Source: Phaseolus vulgaris
Lineage: Eukaryota; Streptophyta; Magnoliopsida; Fabales; Fabaceae
Assembly (NCBI RefSeq): GCF_000499845.2
Contig: NC_023750.2
Coordinates: forward strand, 1,557,213 to 1,621,212
Direction of reading: 5' to 3'
DNA: 64,000 nt
The position numbers were made by a program, and so were the translations under genes. The notes beneath the pieces are model-generated. The model saw nothing but the letters and a program-made list of their open reading frames with translations. It did no database searches and was not told where the DNA came from. This document shows positions 21,893 to 33,193 of this stretch, in pieces. Position 1 is the first letter of the stretch. Every line of letters starts with the position of its first letter.

Positions 21893-22253
21893 GAGGTTAA
21901 ATATGTTTTTTGTCCTTGTACTATAACGCGAAATCAGTTTTTGTCCCTAGTTTAAACTTTAGACTTTTTGGATACTCGTAATAAGGAACTATTGGAATGA
22001 GTCCTTACCCATATTTTTTTACGTAACAAATTTTCATAGTGAACTGTATTATAATATTATAACATTCACGTCAATGATGAGTCAACATGAAATATTTTAA
22101 CATCATAATTTACACTGAAATCCGTTTACCACATAAATTTTTTTTGACAAAAATCCATTCTAATAATTTCCTTACTACAAGTACCAAAGAGATCTAAAAT
22201 TTAGAAAAAAAAAATAACAATTTCGCATTAAAGAAGAAAACATATTTAATCAT
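21893..22253. mobile_element. MITE with ~100-bp terminal inverted repeats
   Basis: The left end reads ggttaaatatgttttttgtcc, then cgcgaaatcagtttttgtccc, and further actttttggatactcgtaataaggaactattggaatg. The right end is its reverse complement with scattered mismatches (cattctaataatttccttac ... atttcgcattaaag ... catatttaatcat). The ~360-bp element has no coding capacity. The long imperfect inverted repeats suggest a Mutator-like or similar non-autonomous DNA transposon. No clear target-site duplication was identified. Confidence 0.8.
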
Positions 22254-23640
22254 AAAAAAATTAGTGCCACACTACTTTTATTTCTTTAAGATTATCATAG
22301 AGCCCCAATAGACTCTTGTTAATAGTATCTACTACTTTATGCACGCTTTGAAGCAATTTCATTACCATAAAACCACCCGATATATACTTTAGAGCACAAC
22401 ATCCACTAAAGTAGTTGAAGATGTAGGAGATTTCACTCTTATAAATCTCTGAAAAAATTGACAGATTATGCTATTTTTTTTACGAAAACAATGTCGTATA
22501 ACTTTATATTCTTAGTCTTGTATTGAAAAAAGGAATCCAACTTTTTTTTTTCTTTTGAATCATACGTGTAAATATATATAATTTAGGTTTGTAATTAATA
22601 GTAAATACATACTTATATATATATATATATATGTGTTTTGTCTACATGATCTATTTTTTAAACATAAAAGATTTGATTGGTTATTGGTTTGAATGAATAT
22701 TACTTGCAACTTGATATTAATTATGATTTAATATGTCGAAATTTATCCGGCATCTTAAATGATAGTTTATTTTTGGAATTTTTTTATTACAAAGAAAGCT
22801 TAATGTCTTTTTATCACAATGAAAAATAATTATTATGGCAATATTTATCTAACTAAAAATATGCATTTAAAGTTAAATAAATTCTATATAACTTTGAGTT
22901 ACTATGTTTTTTCAATAACTTATTAACGACGTATTATTGATTAATTTAACTATTTACAAAACTCATAAAATAATTAAAACAATAGACAACATTTAATAGG
23001 CTACAAAATTTTAGGGAAAAACAATCGAGACTAAAAAGTAATAAAAGTTCGGGAAATCCAACAAATTGTGCGATAAATTCATCAATATTAAAAAAGGCGT
23101 TGTTCATATAAAATAAAATGATATCAAACTTTATTTATTTTTATAGATTTTTTAATTCATATTTAGACTTCTAATAAATCACGTAAATAATAAATTTGTC
23201 GGTTTAAAATTTTAATAATCTTGAAAAGAATTATGGTAAAATTAATTTAGAATCTATTAAGAATGTGAAAGAATCTATTAACCATGCATAGTGACTTACA
23301 TTATTTAACTTTGAGTTTATTAATTTGTATAATAATAATAACAATTTAAAATATAAGTTTATTAAGAAAGTAAGTGGAGAAAAAGCAGTGTGTATAAAAA
23401 CACAAAAAAATGATTTGGTAGATGTAAAAAGTGTGAGGGGGGAGAGAATTAGCATGTCTAGTAACAACTAACACAGAGAAGTCACAGAAGCACTGAAATA
23501 GGGTTGTTTCTTGTGTCTGGTGGGAATAGACAACACAGAAGCGACACACATGACACGACACACCACAAGTTGAAATAAAATAAAATAAAAAAAGAAAATA
23601 AATAAATAAATAAGCAACAAAATTGGACTATGTATAAATT
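22254..23640. other. Intergenic sequence upstream of the ARF gene
   Basis: AT-rich DNA with a TA microsatellite at about 22,614-22,632. No gene is supported. Minus-strand open frames at 23,231-23,727 are Phe/Leu/Cys-rich shadows of A-rich DNA and are not called. I see no clear TATA box close to the likely transcription start of the ARF gene. Confidence 0.45.
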
Positions 23641-23985
23641 AATAAACAAAAGAGGTCGATGCAACGGAGAGTGGTCATTCATTATTCCAACCGAGTAACG
23701 CCGTTTCCTTTCCATCCTCTCACGCACACCGCGCGTCGTTCAACGGAACGCTTCTTATTCTTCTCTTCAACTTCCTCTTCAGCTTCAGCTTCTGTTACTG
23801 CTAAACTCTTACGTTAGACGCTGTCGGAAACGGGATCTAGTGGAGGGAATAAAGAGGATTCACTGATTCAGTGATTCAGATTGGTTCTTCTGCAAGCGAG
23901 ACAAAGCGAATCGTGGTGTTTTGGCGAATATAAATTTTTGTTTCTATTTTTGTTTGTGTCCTCGGGCGTTGACCTGCGTTGAACC
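23641..23985 (+). promoter_or_regulatory. Probable core promoter and 5' leader of the ARF gene
   Basis: Base composition changes sharply here from AT-rich to GC-richer, with a pyrimidine-rich patch at about 23,757-23,793 as is common near plant transcription starts. A GAGACA hexamer (23898-23903) is the reverse complement of the auxin response element TGTCTC; one hexamer can easily occur by chance. A 5' intron cannot be excluded. Confidence 0.45.
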
Positions 23986-26900
23986 ATGTTGAGCCGCGCG
24001 TCAAATGTTTCGGCCGAAGGTGGGAGTCGAATGAGCAGCGTTTTGTGGAATTTGAGGTTTCTTAATATGATGTTGTTTGGGTTAACGGTGTGGTTTTTTT
24101 TTTTTGTTTATGTTGTGGTGAAGCAGTGGTTGGTTGGGGTGAGGGTGAGGATGAGCTGTATGAGCAGCTGTGGAAGGCTTGCGCGGGACCACTGGTGGAT
24201 GTTCCTCGTGCTGGCCAGAGAGTGTTCTATTTTCCACAAGGCCACATGGAGCAAGTGAGTTTTGCAGCTTAAGAAAACAATTTGCTTTTATTTTGTGTGA
24301 AATTTTTTGAGAGATTTGTGGACAAAACAAAGAGAGTAGCGTGAGTTTTTGATTTTTTTGTTTTTTAAAATTGTGGTTGTTGTTGGGGTTGTGTAGTTAG
24401 AGGCTTCAACCAACCAGGAATTGAATCAGAGGATTCCTCTGCTGCAGCTTCCCACGAAAATCCTTTGTCGCGTCGTGAACGTTCATTTACTGGTAATTAT
24501 TTTTTTTCTCTCTTGTGATTATCCTTCATTTTGCGATTTTTTTTTTGTTGTTTATTGAAATTTGGGAAAAATATGAATCTTGTTTGGATGTATGAGAAGA
24601 TGGTGGAAGGGGCATCTTGGTTTCGGAGTTTCTATTATTATGAAAAGTTTTAAATTGCGATTGTGGTCGTGGTTTTGTCGTGAATCTTGATGCTGTGGAA
24701 AATTAGTGACAATTGCGGTTGATGTGACTGCAATTGTGGCTTTAGAGAATCTCAACAACCTAAAACCTTGATTGTTGTTGTTGGGAAATGGATTCAGATG
24801 TTTACTTTGAATTTTGGCATGTTTTAGGCTGAGCAAGAAACGGATGAGGTTTATGCGCAGATCACTTTGGTCCCGGAATCTAATGTAAGGATCTAAATGC
24901 CCCTTTTGATTTTCGTGGTCAACCTTCGATTCTTCTCTACGGTTGTTTAGATTCTAATGGTGTTAATATGTTAGCAAGATGAGCCTACAAGTGCTGATAC
25001 GTGCACTGCTGAAGCTCCAAGGGCACCGGCTCACTCGTTCTGCAAGGTCTTGACTGCTTCTGATACTAGCACCCATGGTGGCTTCTCTGTTCTTAGGAAA
25101 CATGCTACCGAGTGCCTTCCTGCATTGGTAATACAATCTGTTTTCTTTTTGTTGAATTTCTTTTTGCTGTCTCTTCCCGGATCCCTTATTTCAGAAAACT
25201 GTGTTTTGATTTGTTTTATAGGATATGTCCCAACCAACACCAACCCAGGAATTGGTTGCAAAGGATCTTCATGGTTATGAATGGCGATTTAAGCATATAT
25301 TTAGAGGTAAAGGAGATGGGAATTGATAAGTTTTCTTTCAAGTCCTAGAGATTTAACTTTCTGATCGCCTACAGATTTTACCTTGTTTTTAATTTTTTTC
25401 AGGTCAGCCACGCAGACACTTGCTCACGACTGGTTGGAGTACTTTTGTGACTTCCAAAAGATTAGTTGCTGGAGATACCTTTGTGTTCTTGAGGTAAACC
25501 TTCTTATGTTTTCATCTCTTTTGTTCATAGATCTTCTCGTTTTTTAATGAAAAAATCATGTAAAATATTTTCAGTTGTTCTATACTAGTGTTTCTTAACT
25601 CAGATTTTGTGTGTAGAGGGGACAATGGGGAATTACGTGTCGGAGTGAGGCGTCTAGCTCGCCAGGCCAGTAGCATGCCTTCATCGGTGATTTCCAGTCA
25701 AAGCATGCACCTGGGAGTTCTTGCAACTGCCTCTCATGCTGTTGCAACTCAGACTCTTTTTGTAGTATATTATAAGCCAAGGTAGAACTTTTACTAGTTT
25801 CAAAAACTATAAAATGTCTTACTGATAAATCATTAGTGGATGATTGCTGATGATTTGTTTTCTTAGGACGAGCCAGTTTATCATAGGTGTGAACAGGTAT
25901 TTGGAGGCTGTGAGCACGAAGTTTGGTGTTGGCATGAGGTTTAAGATGAGATTCGAGGGGGATGATTCTGCTGAGACTGACAAAAGGTAGTACAATTTGT
26001 CAGGGTAGTTTATTATGTGACCTTTTTATAGCTATTCTAATACGTTGTTGTTCAGATTTTCGGGTACCATAGTTGGAATTGAAGATATTTCTCCTCATTG
26101 GGAAAATTCAAAATGGCGATCGCTCAAGGTATTCTCCCTCTTTCAATCTGCAGTTGTTCATTTACTTTTTTGGTGATCATTTTACTCATCTTATCTTATG
26201 TTGTCAATCCCCAGGTTCAATGGGATGAACTTGCAGCTGTTCCAAGACCTGAGAGGGTTTCACCATGGGAAATAGAGCCATTTATTGCTTCTGCTTCTAC
26301 ACCCTCAGTTCAACCCACTATTGTAAAGACTAAAAGGCCCCGACCATCCAGTGAAGTTCCAGATGTTGGTGAGTAATTTTTTGTAATAACTCATCTTATA
26401 CATATTGAGTTTTTGGTTTTGTTTGACACTCAACAATTACTTTCAAACTAGATACAACATCTGCGGCTTCTGTTTTCTGGGATACCGATCTGCCACAGCC
26501 TGATACCACACAAATCAATGTTTTGGCCGAAAGCAAACAGAATGACAAAACTGGTTCATGGCATCACATGCAAACTGACATGAATAGTAAAAGCAACAGC
26601 AACAACACTATGTTAAGGAATCAGACCGAAGGAAGTTGGCTGTCCTCTCCCCATTCCAGTTGTCCATCTCATTTGTTTCAAGACACAACAGATGATAGCA
26701 AGAGCGTCTCGGGTTGGCCTGTTTCAAAGCCTCATTCGTCCAGATTGAGCAATGAGCATGTGCTTGACCAAGTTGACAAGGAGAACAAAGTTGAGACTGC
26801 TGCAAGTTATCGGTTGTTTGGAATTGATCTTATTGATCATTCTAGGAACTCACCTGCTGTAGAGAAGGCATCTCCGCATGCAGTAAATGTAGCCAAAGTT

Positions 26901-27610
26901 ACTACTGAAGGATGTACTAGCACCTTGTCCCAAACAGATGCTGGTCATATGTCAGAGGTACCAAATTCTTCTTCCAAGGAGAGGAAACAAGAACAGCAAC
27001 AAGTATCTCCGAAGGAGACTCAGAGCAAGCAAGTTTGTAGAAGTCGCACCAAGGTGTTGAACATAGATTATTTGTTTAGATAAAACTGTTTAGTTGTTTA
27101 TATTCGAAGCCTAATAAGATTTTTTTTTCTAACATGAGTGTTCCAATGATATTCAAAACCTGCCAAAAGGTTCAAATGCAGGGTGTTGCAGTGGGTCGTG
27201 CTGTAGATTTAACAATTTTGGATGGGTATGATAAACTTATAAATGAATTGGAGGAGATGTTTGACATAAAGGGACAGCTTCAATACAGGAATAAGTGGGA
27301 AATTGTCTTCACCGATGATGAAGGTGACATGATGCTTGTGGGAGATGATCCATGGCCGTGAGTATCTACTAAACACAATTATAGGATCACAGTGTTACAC
27401 CCGTTTCTATCAAAAGCACAACTTGTAGGAACAATATCATAAATCATGCTGATTGATTTTATATTTTCTTGCAGTGAATTCTGTAGTATGGTGAGAAGAA
27501 TCTTCATTTGTTCGAGTCAGGATGTGAAGAAGATGTGTTGTGGAAGCAAACTGCCAATCTCTTCAGTGGAAGATGGGACTGTAATAAGCTCAGAAACAAC
27601 TGAAACCTGA
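23986..27610 (+). CDS. Auxin response factor, class B, ARF9/ARF11/ARF18-like
   Basis: Nuclear transcription factor that binds auxin response elements; class-B members usually repress. Fourteen exons give 694 aa: exon 1 from 23986; exon 2 to 24254; 24397-24492; 24828-24884; 24975-25127; 25222-25306; 25403-25493; 25617-25781; 25867-25986; 26056-26128; 26215-26368; 26452-27053; 27170-27357; 27475-27610. All introns are GT-AG. The exon 1/2 junction has several in-frame choices (for example 24019/24124 or 24039/24144). Domains in order: dimerisation strand [21 protein letters not shown]3 domain about 128-228 with [13 protein letters not shown] and [13 protein letters not shown]; auxin-response domain about 250-335; a Ser/Asn/Gln-rich middle region; RLFGI repression motif at 507-511; PB1 from about 588 with the lysine in TKVQMQG and the acidic motif [14 protein letters not shown]. 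The wording matches ARF9-type proteins (for example [20 protein letters not shown]). The glutamine-rich activator middle region of class A is absent. No defect is seen. Confidence 0.93.
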
Positions 27611-27850
27611 AACTTTGACATTCTTTCTTGTGGTTTTTGCGTTTGTTTTTCAGCACCCAAATGCTGGTCCTTCTTCTTGTTGCTTCAATTGTTTGTGGGA
27701 AGGAAGTAGGTCTATTTGGGCTGGGTAAGTTTCATGTTATTGTGAAACACTAGCTAATTGTAACTTAATTTGTAGAGACACCACCAGGCATTAATTGTGC
27801 TAGAAAAAGACCAAAACAGATTTCTTTAATAAATTAGTGGGAGATGGCAA
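27611..27850 (+). promoter_or_regulatory. Likely 3' untranslated region of the ARF gene with poly(A) signal
   Basis: An AATAAA lies at 27828-27833, about 220 bp after the stop codon, in a T-rich context typical of plant 3' ends. The cleavage site itself cannot be read from the sequence. Confidence 0.45.
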
Positions 27851-28620
27851 ATTTAGGCTTAGCATTTGTGAATATTCATGTTAAGTTTGAAAGAAGAATG
27901 TAGGGGGTTGATTTGTCTTTTTATGGGATGGGGGCTTATTCATTTGTGCTTTGTATGCATATCTTGTGCACTGTGTCCTCTGCAATTCTAATCTGGGTGA
28001 GTCAATGTATGTTGCTGTCATCACTGAATGTAAATTATGGCATTAAATTGCTTCAAATGTATTGTTCAGAAATACAGTGGTCCACTGTGACAGTGAGTCG
28101 CTGATTCGCCTGACATAGGGGCTGAATTTTGCAGGGTGGTGGCACCACTCAGAATTCAACGGTAAATTTTTTTGTTACCACTCAACCCTCCATACACAGA
28201 AGGGTTTTCGCAATTCCCATACTGGGAGATCCACTTCTTCTAAAGAGTAACTCGTGAACTAATAAATATTTGATAAATTCAACTTTTAAATCATGATTTT
28301 AAGTATGTCATACAAATAAACTGAATATTGATAAATATGTCTTTTTATATATTGTGAAGTATTAAATAACCCTTAATATTATAAACTTGAAATAAAAGTT
28401 TCAACTTGTTAAGCGCTTCGTCTAATGTGTTTGATGTTTCTTCATCAGTTGTGTATGATGATGTTCATTAGTTCTTATTTTTCTATTCCTGAGTTTGTTT
28501 TTCAATTTTGTTCTTTATCACCTTCTACAGTACAAGATATAGACCAATCAATTCCTTTTCTCTCTTCAAGTCTTTGTTTTTTTTTTTTTATTTCTTTTTT
28601 CTTGCACATTATGAATGCTG
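27851..28620. other. Intergenic sequence after the ARF gene
   Basis: No gene is supported. The open frame at 28,425-28,775 is a Phe/Ser/Tyr-rich T-rich artefact overlapping what is probably the end of a copia LTR. Confidence 0.4.
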
Positions 28621-28629
28621 TTGGAATAA

Positions 28630-29130
28630 ATATAAGATGGTATCAGATATCTTATTTTGAAGAGTTCTTTTGTTTATCTCTAACTTGTTCGTTCTATGTT
28701 TTTGTTTTGTTTTATGGCCTTTCTTATTCCTTTTTTTATTTCATCATGTATGATATAGACTCTTTTTTAACATAGTTTCTTGTATATTCACCCAAGTGAA
28801 AATCTTACTACATCCTTGATTTCTCTTGTTCTTGATTCGAATAAGTATCATTTATGGAACAAGTTTATAGTTATTGCTTTGAGTGACAAGAATTGGTTAA
28901 TGGGACTATTGTTAAACTTGTGAAAGGGGATGCCTCTTATCAAGCCTGCAATCATTACGGTGGTTTCTTGGTTTCTTGGTTTGATCATTCATATTCTCTT
29001 TCCATATAACAAAGCATTTTATAGATGGATAAAGTGGATGAGATATGAAATGATTTTTTTATATATGAAGTTTTTATATTCGGCAACATTATTTAACTTG
29101 GCATCTCCGCTATGCTCACACTTCAAGTAA
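28630..29130 (+). pseudogene. Copia gag fragment with primer-binding site
   Basis: At 28,637 the sequence gatggtatcagat resembles an initiator-Met tRNA primer-binding site. From about 28,840 the + strand, with frame changes, reads KYHLWNKFIVIALSDKNWLMGTIVKLVKGDASYQACN, then VSWF and a segment YMDKVDEIWNDF. This is the pattern of the N-terminal part of plant copia gag (NYHxWSRSMxxALSxKNKxGFVDGT ... MDKADEIWNDL). It stops at about 29,100, before any zinc knuckle. The LTR that should precede the primer-binding site (28,260-28,630) could not be confirmed because no partner LTR is present. Confidence 0.7.
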
Positions 29131-29460
29131 CAACAATTATATGTTATCATACGAAAAAACGTATTATTAAAAAATAAAAATAAAATAATAAAATATAAAG
29201 AGATATGAGAAAATTAGATCAAAATCCAAATGTTAACAAAAACAGTAGATAAGTAAACTATACATATTCATAAAGAATTCTAGAACACAGACTAGAAGGA
29301 AACCCATTATACCAATAAAATGATTCTTTATTAATAAATTCTAAATTATTCAACTTATCAGCACACAAGATATGAAATGATTTGAAATCAAGATTTTTTT
29401 TTCAAGGAAATGACTTTAGAATTTCATATTGGCAAATAAAATACTCATATTTGAAATAGA
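29131..29460. other. AT-rich spacer, nothing recognised
   Basis: A-rich DNA between a copia gag fragment and a Tat-like element. No gene or repeat structure is seen. Confidence 0.5.
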
Positions 29461-30049
29461 AATTTGACTATTTCAAAAGAAGTCGGGGTAGTTCGTCGAG
29501 AGGACGATCACCCGAGTTAGAGTGATTAAGTAAAGCGTGGTAAAGGTGATTGTTTGCACTAAAATGGAGTTGACTTGGTGTGTAAGCGAGCACCCATGTT
29601 AGATGTTCCAATAAGATAGATGAATCATTCTTAGTGTAGGTTGAGAAGACCAAGCTTAGAAGGGTGCAACTTCCCGAGTATGTGAAGCCATGCCTAGCAA
29701 GGTTAGGGTATATGACCCCTGCTTAGAGGGTAAAAGTTCATCAAAAGGTTAGTTCTTTAAGAGCACCGTGATTTTTCATACTTGATTTATACATTAAGAT
29801 TGTTGTCATTTTAGCTCAGAGCGTTGGCATAAGTATTAGGTTGGTATGTTATCAACAAATGTTAAACTTATGCTAATCGCGTTTCACTAAGTTAGATAAC
29901 GAGGCATGCGTTGGCTATGCTAATAAAAAAATTACTAAGATAAATAACTAGACTAGTAAAGAAAGTTGCAGTTAATATGCCTGGATAAAAAGTGCTTGTA
30001 AAATAAAGTGTGCAATATTGTTCAAGGTGTGTAAAGTGTTACGGATTAC

Positions 30050-32015
30050 ATGAAAGATGGAGAGTAAGGCTACTCCTCCACAAGCTACCCATTGACCACG
30101 GTCTTACCCGGGCCAAGTTGGGAGAAGTCGATTTCGGGATGAAGGCCCGAGGCTTGCTCGACGACCTCCTCAAACCCCACAAGGTAGGATTGAACGGTGT
30201 CGTTCGTAAATGCTTCTTCCTCTTTGGCAAGGTCTTCATCTTTTCGCGTTAGTTCTTTCTTGAGTTTTCCACCTCTACCAAGAGTTTCTCTTTTTCCTCA
30301 GTTAAGCTCGAGGCCTCCTTAGCCTTCTCAGTCAGGAGGGCTTCATTTTCTTAGCGTATTTTGGATTTTTGAAGCTCTTCCTGAAGATTCACCATCTTGG
30401 CGTAGGAGTTTTGATTGTTGAAGCTCCTTTTGAAGACTCTCCATTTGTTTATGAAGCTCAACAATCTTGTGATCCTTTTAGTTCGCCGACCCTCTCCAAT
30501 CCTTCAACTTGGTGACGACCAAGCAGCTTGCAGCGAAGACTTTCCCTAATTGCCTCATGGTTTCGTGCGCCAGGTGATTTTCCTCGAGGGTCATGAGTTT
30601 CTCCTTCTCTTCATTGGGCAGAAGGGTTTCCTTGAGGAGGGAGGGGACGTCTAAGTTAAGATCCCCTAGGCCCTTTCCTCTGTAGCTCGTACCCTCATCC
30701 TCTTGCATCACCATCCTGTCACGTGGCTGAGTTGGACTCGCTGAGGGAGCACAGTTGGAAGGAGCAGGCCCATCTGAGTTGGAAGGAGCACGCCTATCTG
30801 AGTTGGAATGCTCGGTAGGGACGACTATGACTTTCCTTTTTTCTTTTGAAGACCAACCCAAAATTGGTCTCCTCATCGTCTTCGGTAAAGGTTGGAACAA
30901 CAGTGGTTGGGGCTTTGAGCTTAAGGTCCTGAGGCACTTGAGCAGCCGCCCTCATCCTCTTAGCCCTCTTCGCCAACTCTTTCTTGTCAAGCCTGGCCAA
31001 CACGCTATTTGCAAAAGAGGACAAGAAGTAATCAGTAACAATAGTAAAGTTAATACTATCAAGAATAGGGAATAGTACCAATATAAGCCTTTAGAACCCT
31101 GGGGGTGAACTCTCTGCTTAGGAGAAAGACAGTGTCGAAGACCACCTTTAAGCTTGACAAGAATTGGCACACCTCCTGATCGCGTTGAGGCAGATCTTTT
31201 AGGCGTCGAGCACCTTGGAAGCGTGGTTTCTTGGTCCAGTACAAGGAAACCCATCCAGAAGGGTTGGATACCTTTTGTTGCAGCGTATCTTCAAAATTTT
31301 CCTTTAAGGCCCTTATAAGGCTACCCCATTGAAGGATACCCAAAGTTGGCACCCTAGGTGTTTGACCTCAAAAAAATACAAAAAGACTTCAACAAATGAA
31401 AAGGCCAAACTATGTGCAAAGGATGATGAAGCCCCGAATAAATGGCCAGGTATTTGGGTGTAGCTAGACATGAGCTACATTGATCTCGGTAAGGAGTTCC
31501 TTTTCGAAATTGAATAGGGAAAGCAAAGGAGAATCCTTTTGAACACAATGGCATAGAAGTAACAAAAAGGTCCCTCAGGATCTGATGACTCATCACAACA
31601 AACAGGTTCATCCTCCCTACATGGGATTATCCTAAGAGCTCTATCGTTCTCTTTGCCAAAATGGCACTCATTCTTTCTAAGAGCCACTATAAGCTCATGG
31701 GAGGTATACATGGAGGTCTCTTCTAAGAGGTTTTGAGGTGCCCAGGGGTATAAATATTTGTAATCCATTGAAGAAGTATATCTAAAAAATGCAAACACAA
31801 GAAGAATACAAACACGAGTAAATCCAGACAAACCCCAACTTAGGCAATATGATAATTATAATCACAAATGCTTTAATCAAGTAGTGATGCACATATAAAG
31901 TGATGAGTTGTTGAAAGGAAGTACCTTGTTGCAGTAAGTAGTCGAAGACGATGAAGATTTTTGGGTGCTCGAAGGAAGGTGCAGAGGAAGTTCGAAGAAC
32001 GCGAGGGTTTTGCAA
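30050..32015 (-). pseudogene. Antisense extra ORF of a Tat-like retrotransposon, broken
   Basis: On the minus strand the gene starts at 32,015 (MQNPRVLRTSS). An intron is likely (donor at about 31,924 after TTGCAACAAG, acceptor near 31,789), leading into WAPQNLLEETSMYTSHELIVALRKNECHFGKENDRALRIIPCREDEPVC. Next come a hydrophobic stretch, then VSNPSGWVSLYWTKKPRFQGARRLKDLPQRDQEVCQFLSSLK (about 31,265-31,140), then a basic part ARLDKKELAKRAKRMRAA. The end is Glu/Lys-rich, probably coiled coil, with a closing segment VQSYLVGFEEVVEQASGLHPEIDFSQLGPGK near 30,210-30,080. This order matches the plant 'putative gypsy-type transposon' family (the type catalogued as Transposase_28), known as an antisense accessory ORF in such elements; its role is not established. 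Several frameshifts and stops (for example near 31,450 and 30,790) make it a pseudogene. Confidence 0.65.
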
Positions 32016-32272
32016 GGGTTAAGGAAATGAAACAGTGGGTGGTAATGAGTTTTTTGAACATTGGCTTATAAGTGTATGGGAATGTCAACCGACAACGCTT
32101 TACCGCTGTTGATGAGAGTATCACGCGTACATTCGACATTTCAAAGTGACGTTACCTCAGAAACGCTTTGTGCACCGCGTCCCACCTACCCATTGGGAAA
32201 CTGCCACGTAAGTCGCCAGAGCACTCGAAAAGCCTTCTCGCTTAGCCAAGCTCAGCTCGAGCCTGGGGGGCT

Positions 32273-33030
32273 TGTGTACTGGACAAAGTTTTATGTGCTC
32301 AATGATCGGAGCTCGGTGCACGGTGTTGGCCAATCAACTCAGCTTTTGGGCCTATAAAGTGGGTCATATGTCTGGCCCAACTTTGTTAGTAAGCTCGTTG
32401 GAAAATAAATAAACTAATCTTTTATATACTAATATAAGGTTATTGGTAAAGTGTTTTTTTTTAACCTAGGAGCACGTGTGGTGCATGTGGTGGTTAAGCC
32501 ATGAAAGTATATTGTAACCTAAGTGTGCGTTTAGGGCATGTAGTGGTTAAGTTGCATGCATAGTGGAAGATAACGTTGCACCATGAGTAAGAGTGCCCAC
32601 GTAAGCGAAATATTTTCTTGAAGTTAGCACCTGAAGATAAGTGGTGCCCCGTAACAGGTGGTTTTTCTGTTATTATTTTATAATTCTCATTAGAGATAAG
32701 ATTCTTTCCTGTTCTAGTACCTTGAGTGAAGGTGCCCATAAACATAATGTTTTTCTGTTACGTATGCTTTCAGTTGAGATTATATTCTCATGAGAGAAAG
32801 TAGTTACAAGAGGTAAGCTATAAAAGGGGCTTGAGACTCCAAGTAAAGGTACGTTATTTCTGATACTCAAACTGAATACTTCTTAAATTTTAGTAAGCTC
32901 TTACTGACTTGATCGTTAGAGTGTGATCAACAGGTAGGGTCTCCTCTATTTTAACAAAGTCACGTTCTATTGCAACCAGACGTAGAACAAAATCCAGAGG
33001 AGACAGACCAAAGGTAAAACTTGTCACTAG
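32273..33030 (+). repeat. LTR of the Tat-like element
   Basis: The LTR starts TGTGTACTGGACAAAG right after the purine tract. It holds a TATA box TATAAAAGG at 32819-32827 and a late gacttgatcgttagagtg phrase (about 32,906-32,923) characteristic of LTRs of this group. The right end is not fixed because no partner LTR exists; it lies somewhere between about 32,930 and 33,050. Confidence 0.6.
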
Positions 33031-33114
33031 AGTCAACCGATGAGAACGTAAAATAAAAAATATCAATAAAGTAAAAAGGTTTTTTTGATATTTTAAAAAG
33101 TATGGGATTATAAA

Positions 33115-33160
33115 AAAAACTAAGGAGGTGCAGGAAGAAACACCCTCTAGAAACCTTTGA
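33115..33160. repeat. Partial end of a second copy of the inverted-repeat element
   Basis: The phrase ggaggtgcaggaagaaacac (about 33,124-33,143) resembles the inverted end of the element starting at 33,194. It may be the leftover end of a neighbouring or nested copy. Confidence 0.4.
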
Positions 33161-33193
33161 AATGGACCTAGGCCCATCATGACAACCAACTAA

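Larger units (their letters stand above)
29461..33030 (+). mobile_element. 3' part of a Tat-type Ty3/gypsy retrotransposon
   Basis: The right part is an LTR preceded by a purine-rich tract (gagcctggggggct, about 32,259-32,272). This orients the element on the + strand. Between the left edge and this tract there is no gag or pol, but an antisense gene is present, a known arrangement in Tat/Grande-like elements. The left edge is uncertain; 29,461-30,040 is non-coding sequence of the same base composition and is assigned here by proximity only. Loss of the 5' LTR and all of pol means the element is a truncated relic. Confidence 0.65.

Noticed and set aside
24082..24836. Minus-strand open frames opposite the ARF 5' exons
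   Set aside because: They are antisense shadows of exons and introns of the ARF gene.
28425..28775. 116-codon Phe/Ser-rich open frame
   Set aside because: It lies in T-rich DNA over a likely copia LTR end and primer-binding site; the composition is that of a T-rich strand and not of a membrane protein family.
30010..30252. Plus-strand 80-codon open frame
   Set aside because: It is the antisense shadow of the C-terminal part of the Tat antisense gene, which gives the recognisable protein on the minus strand.
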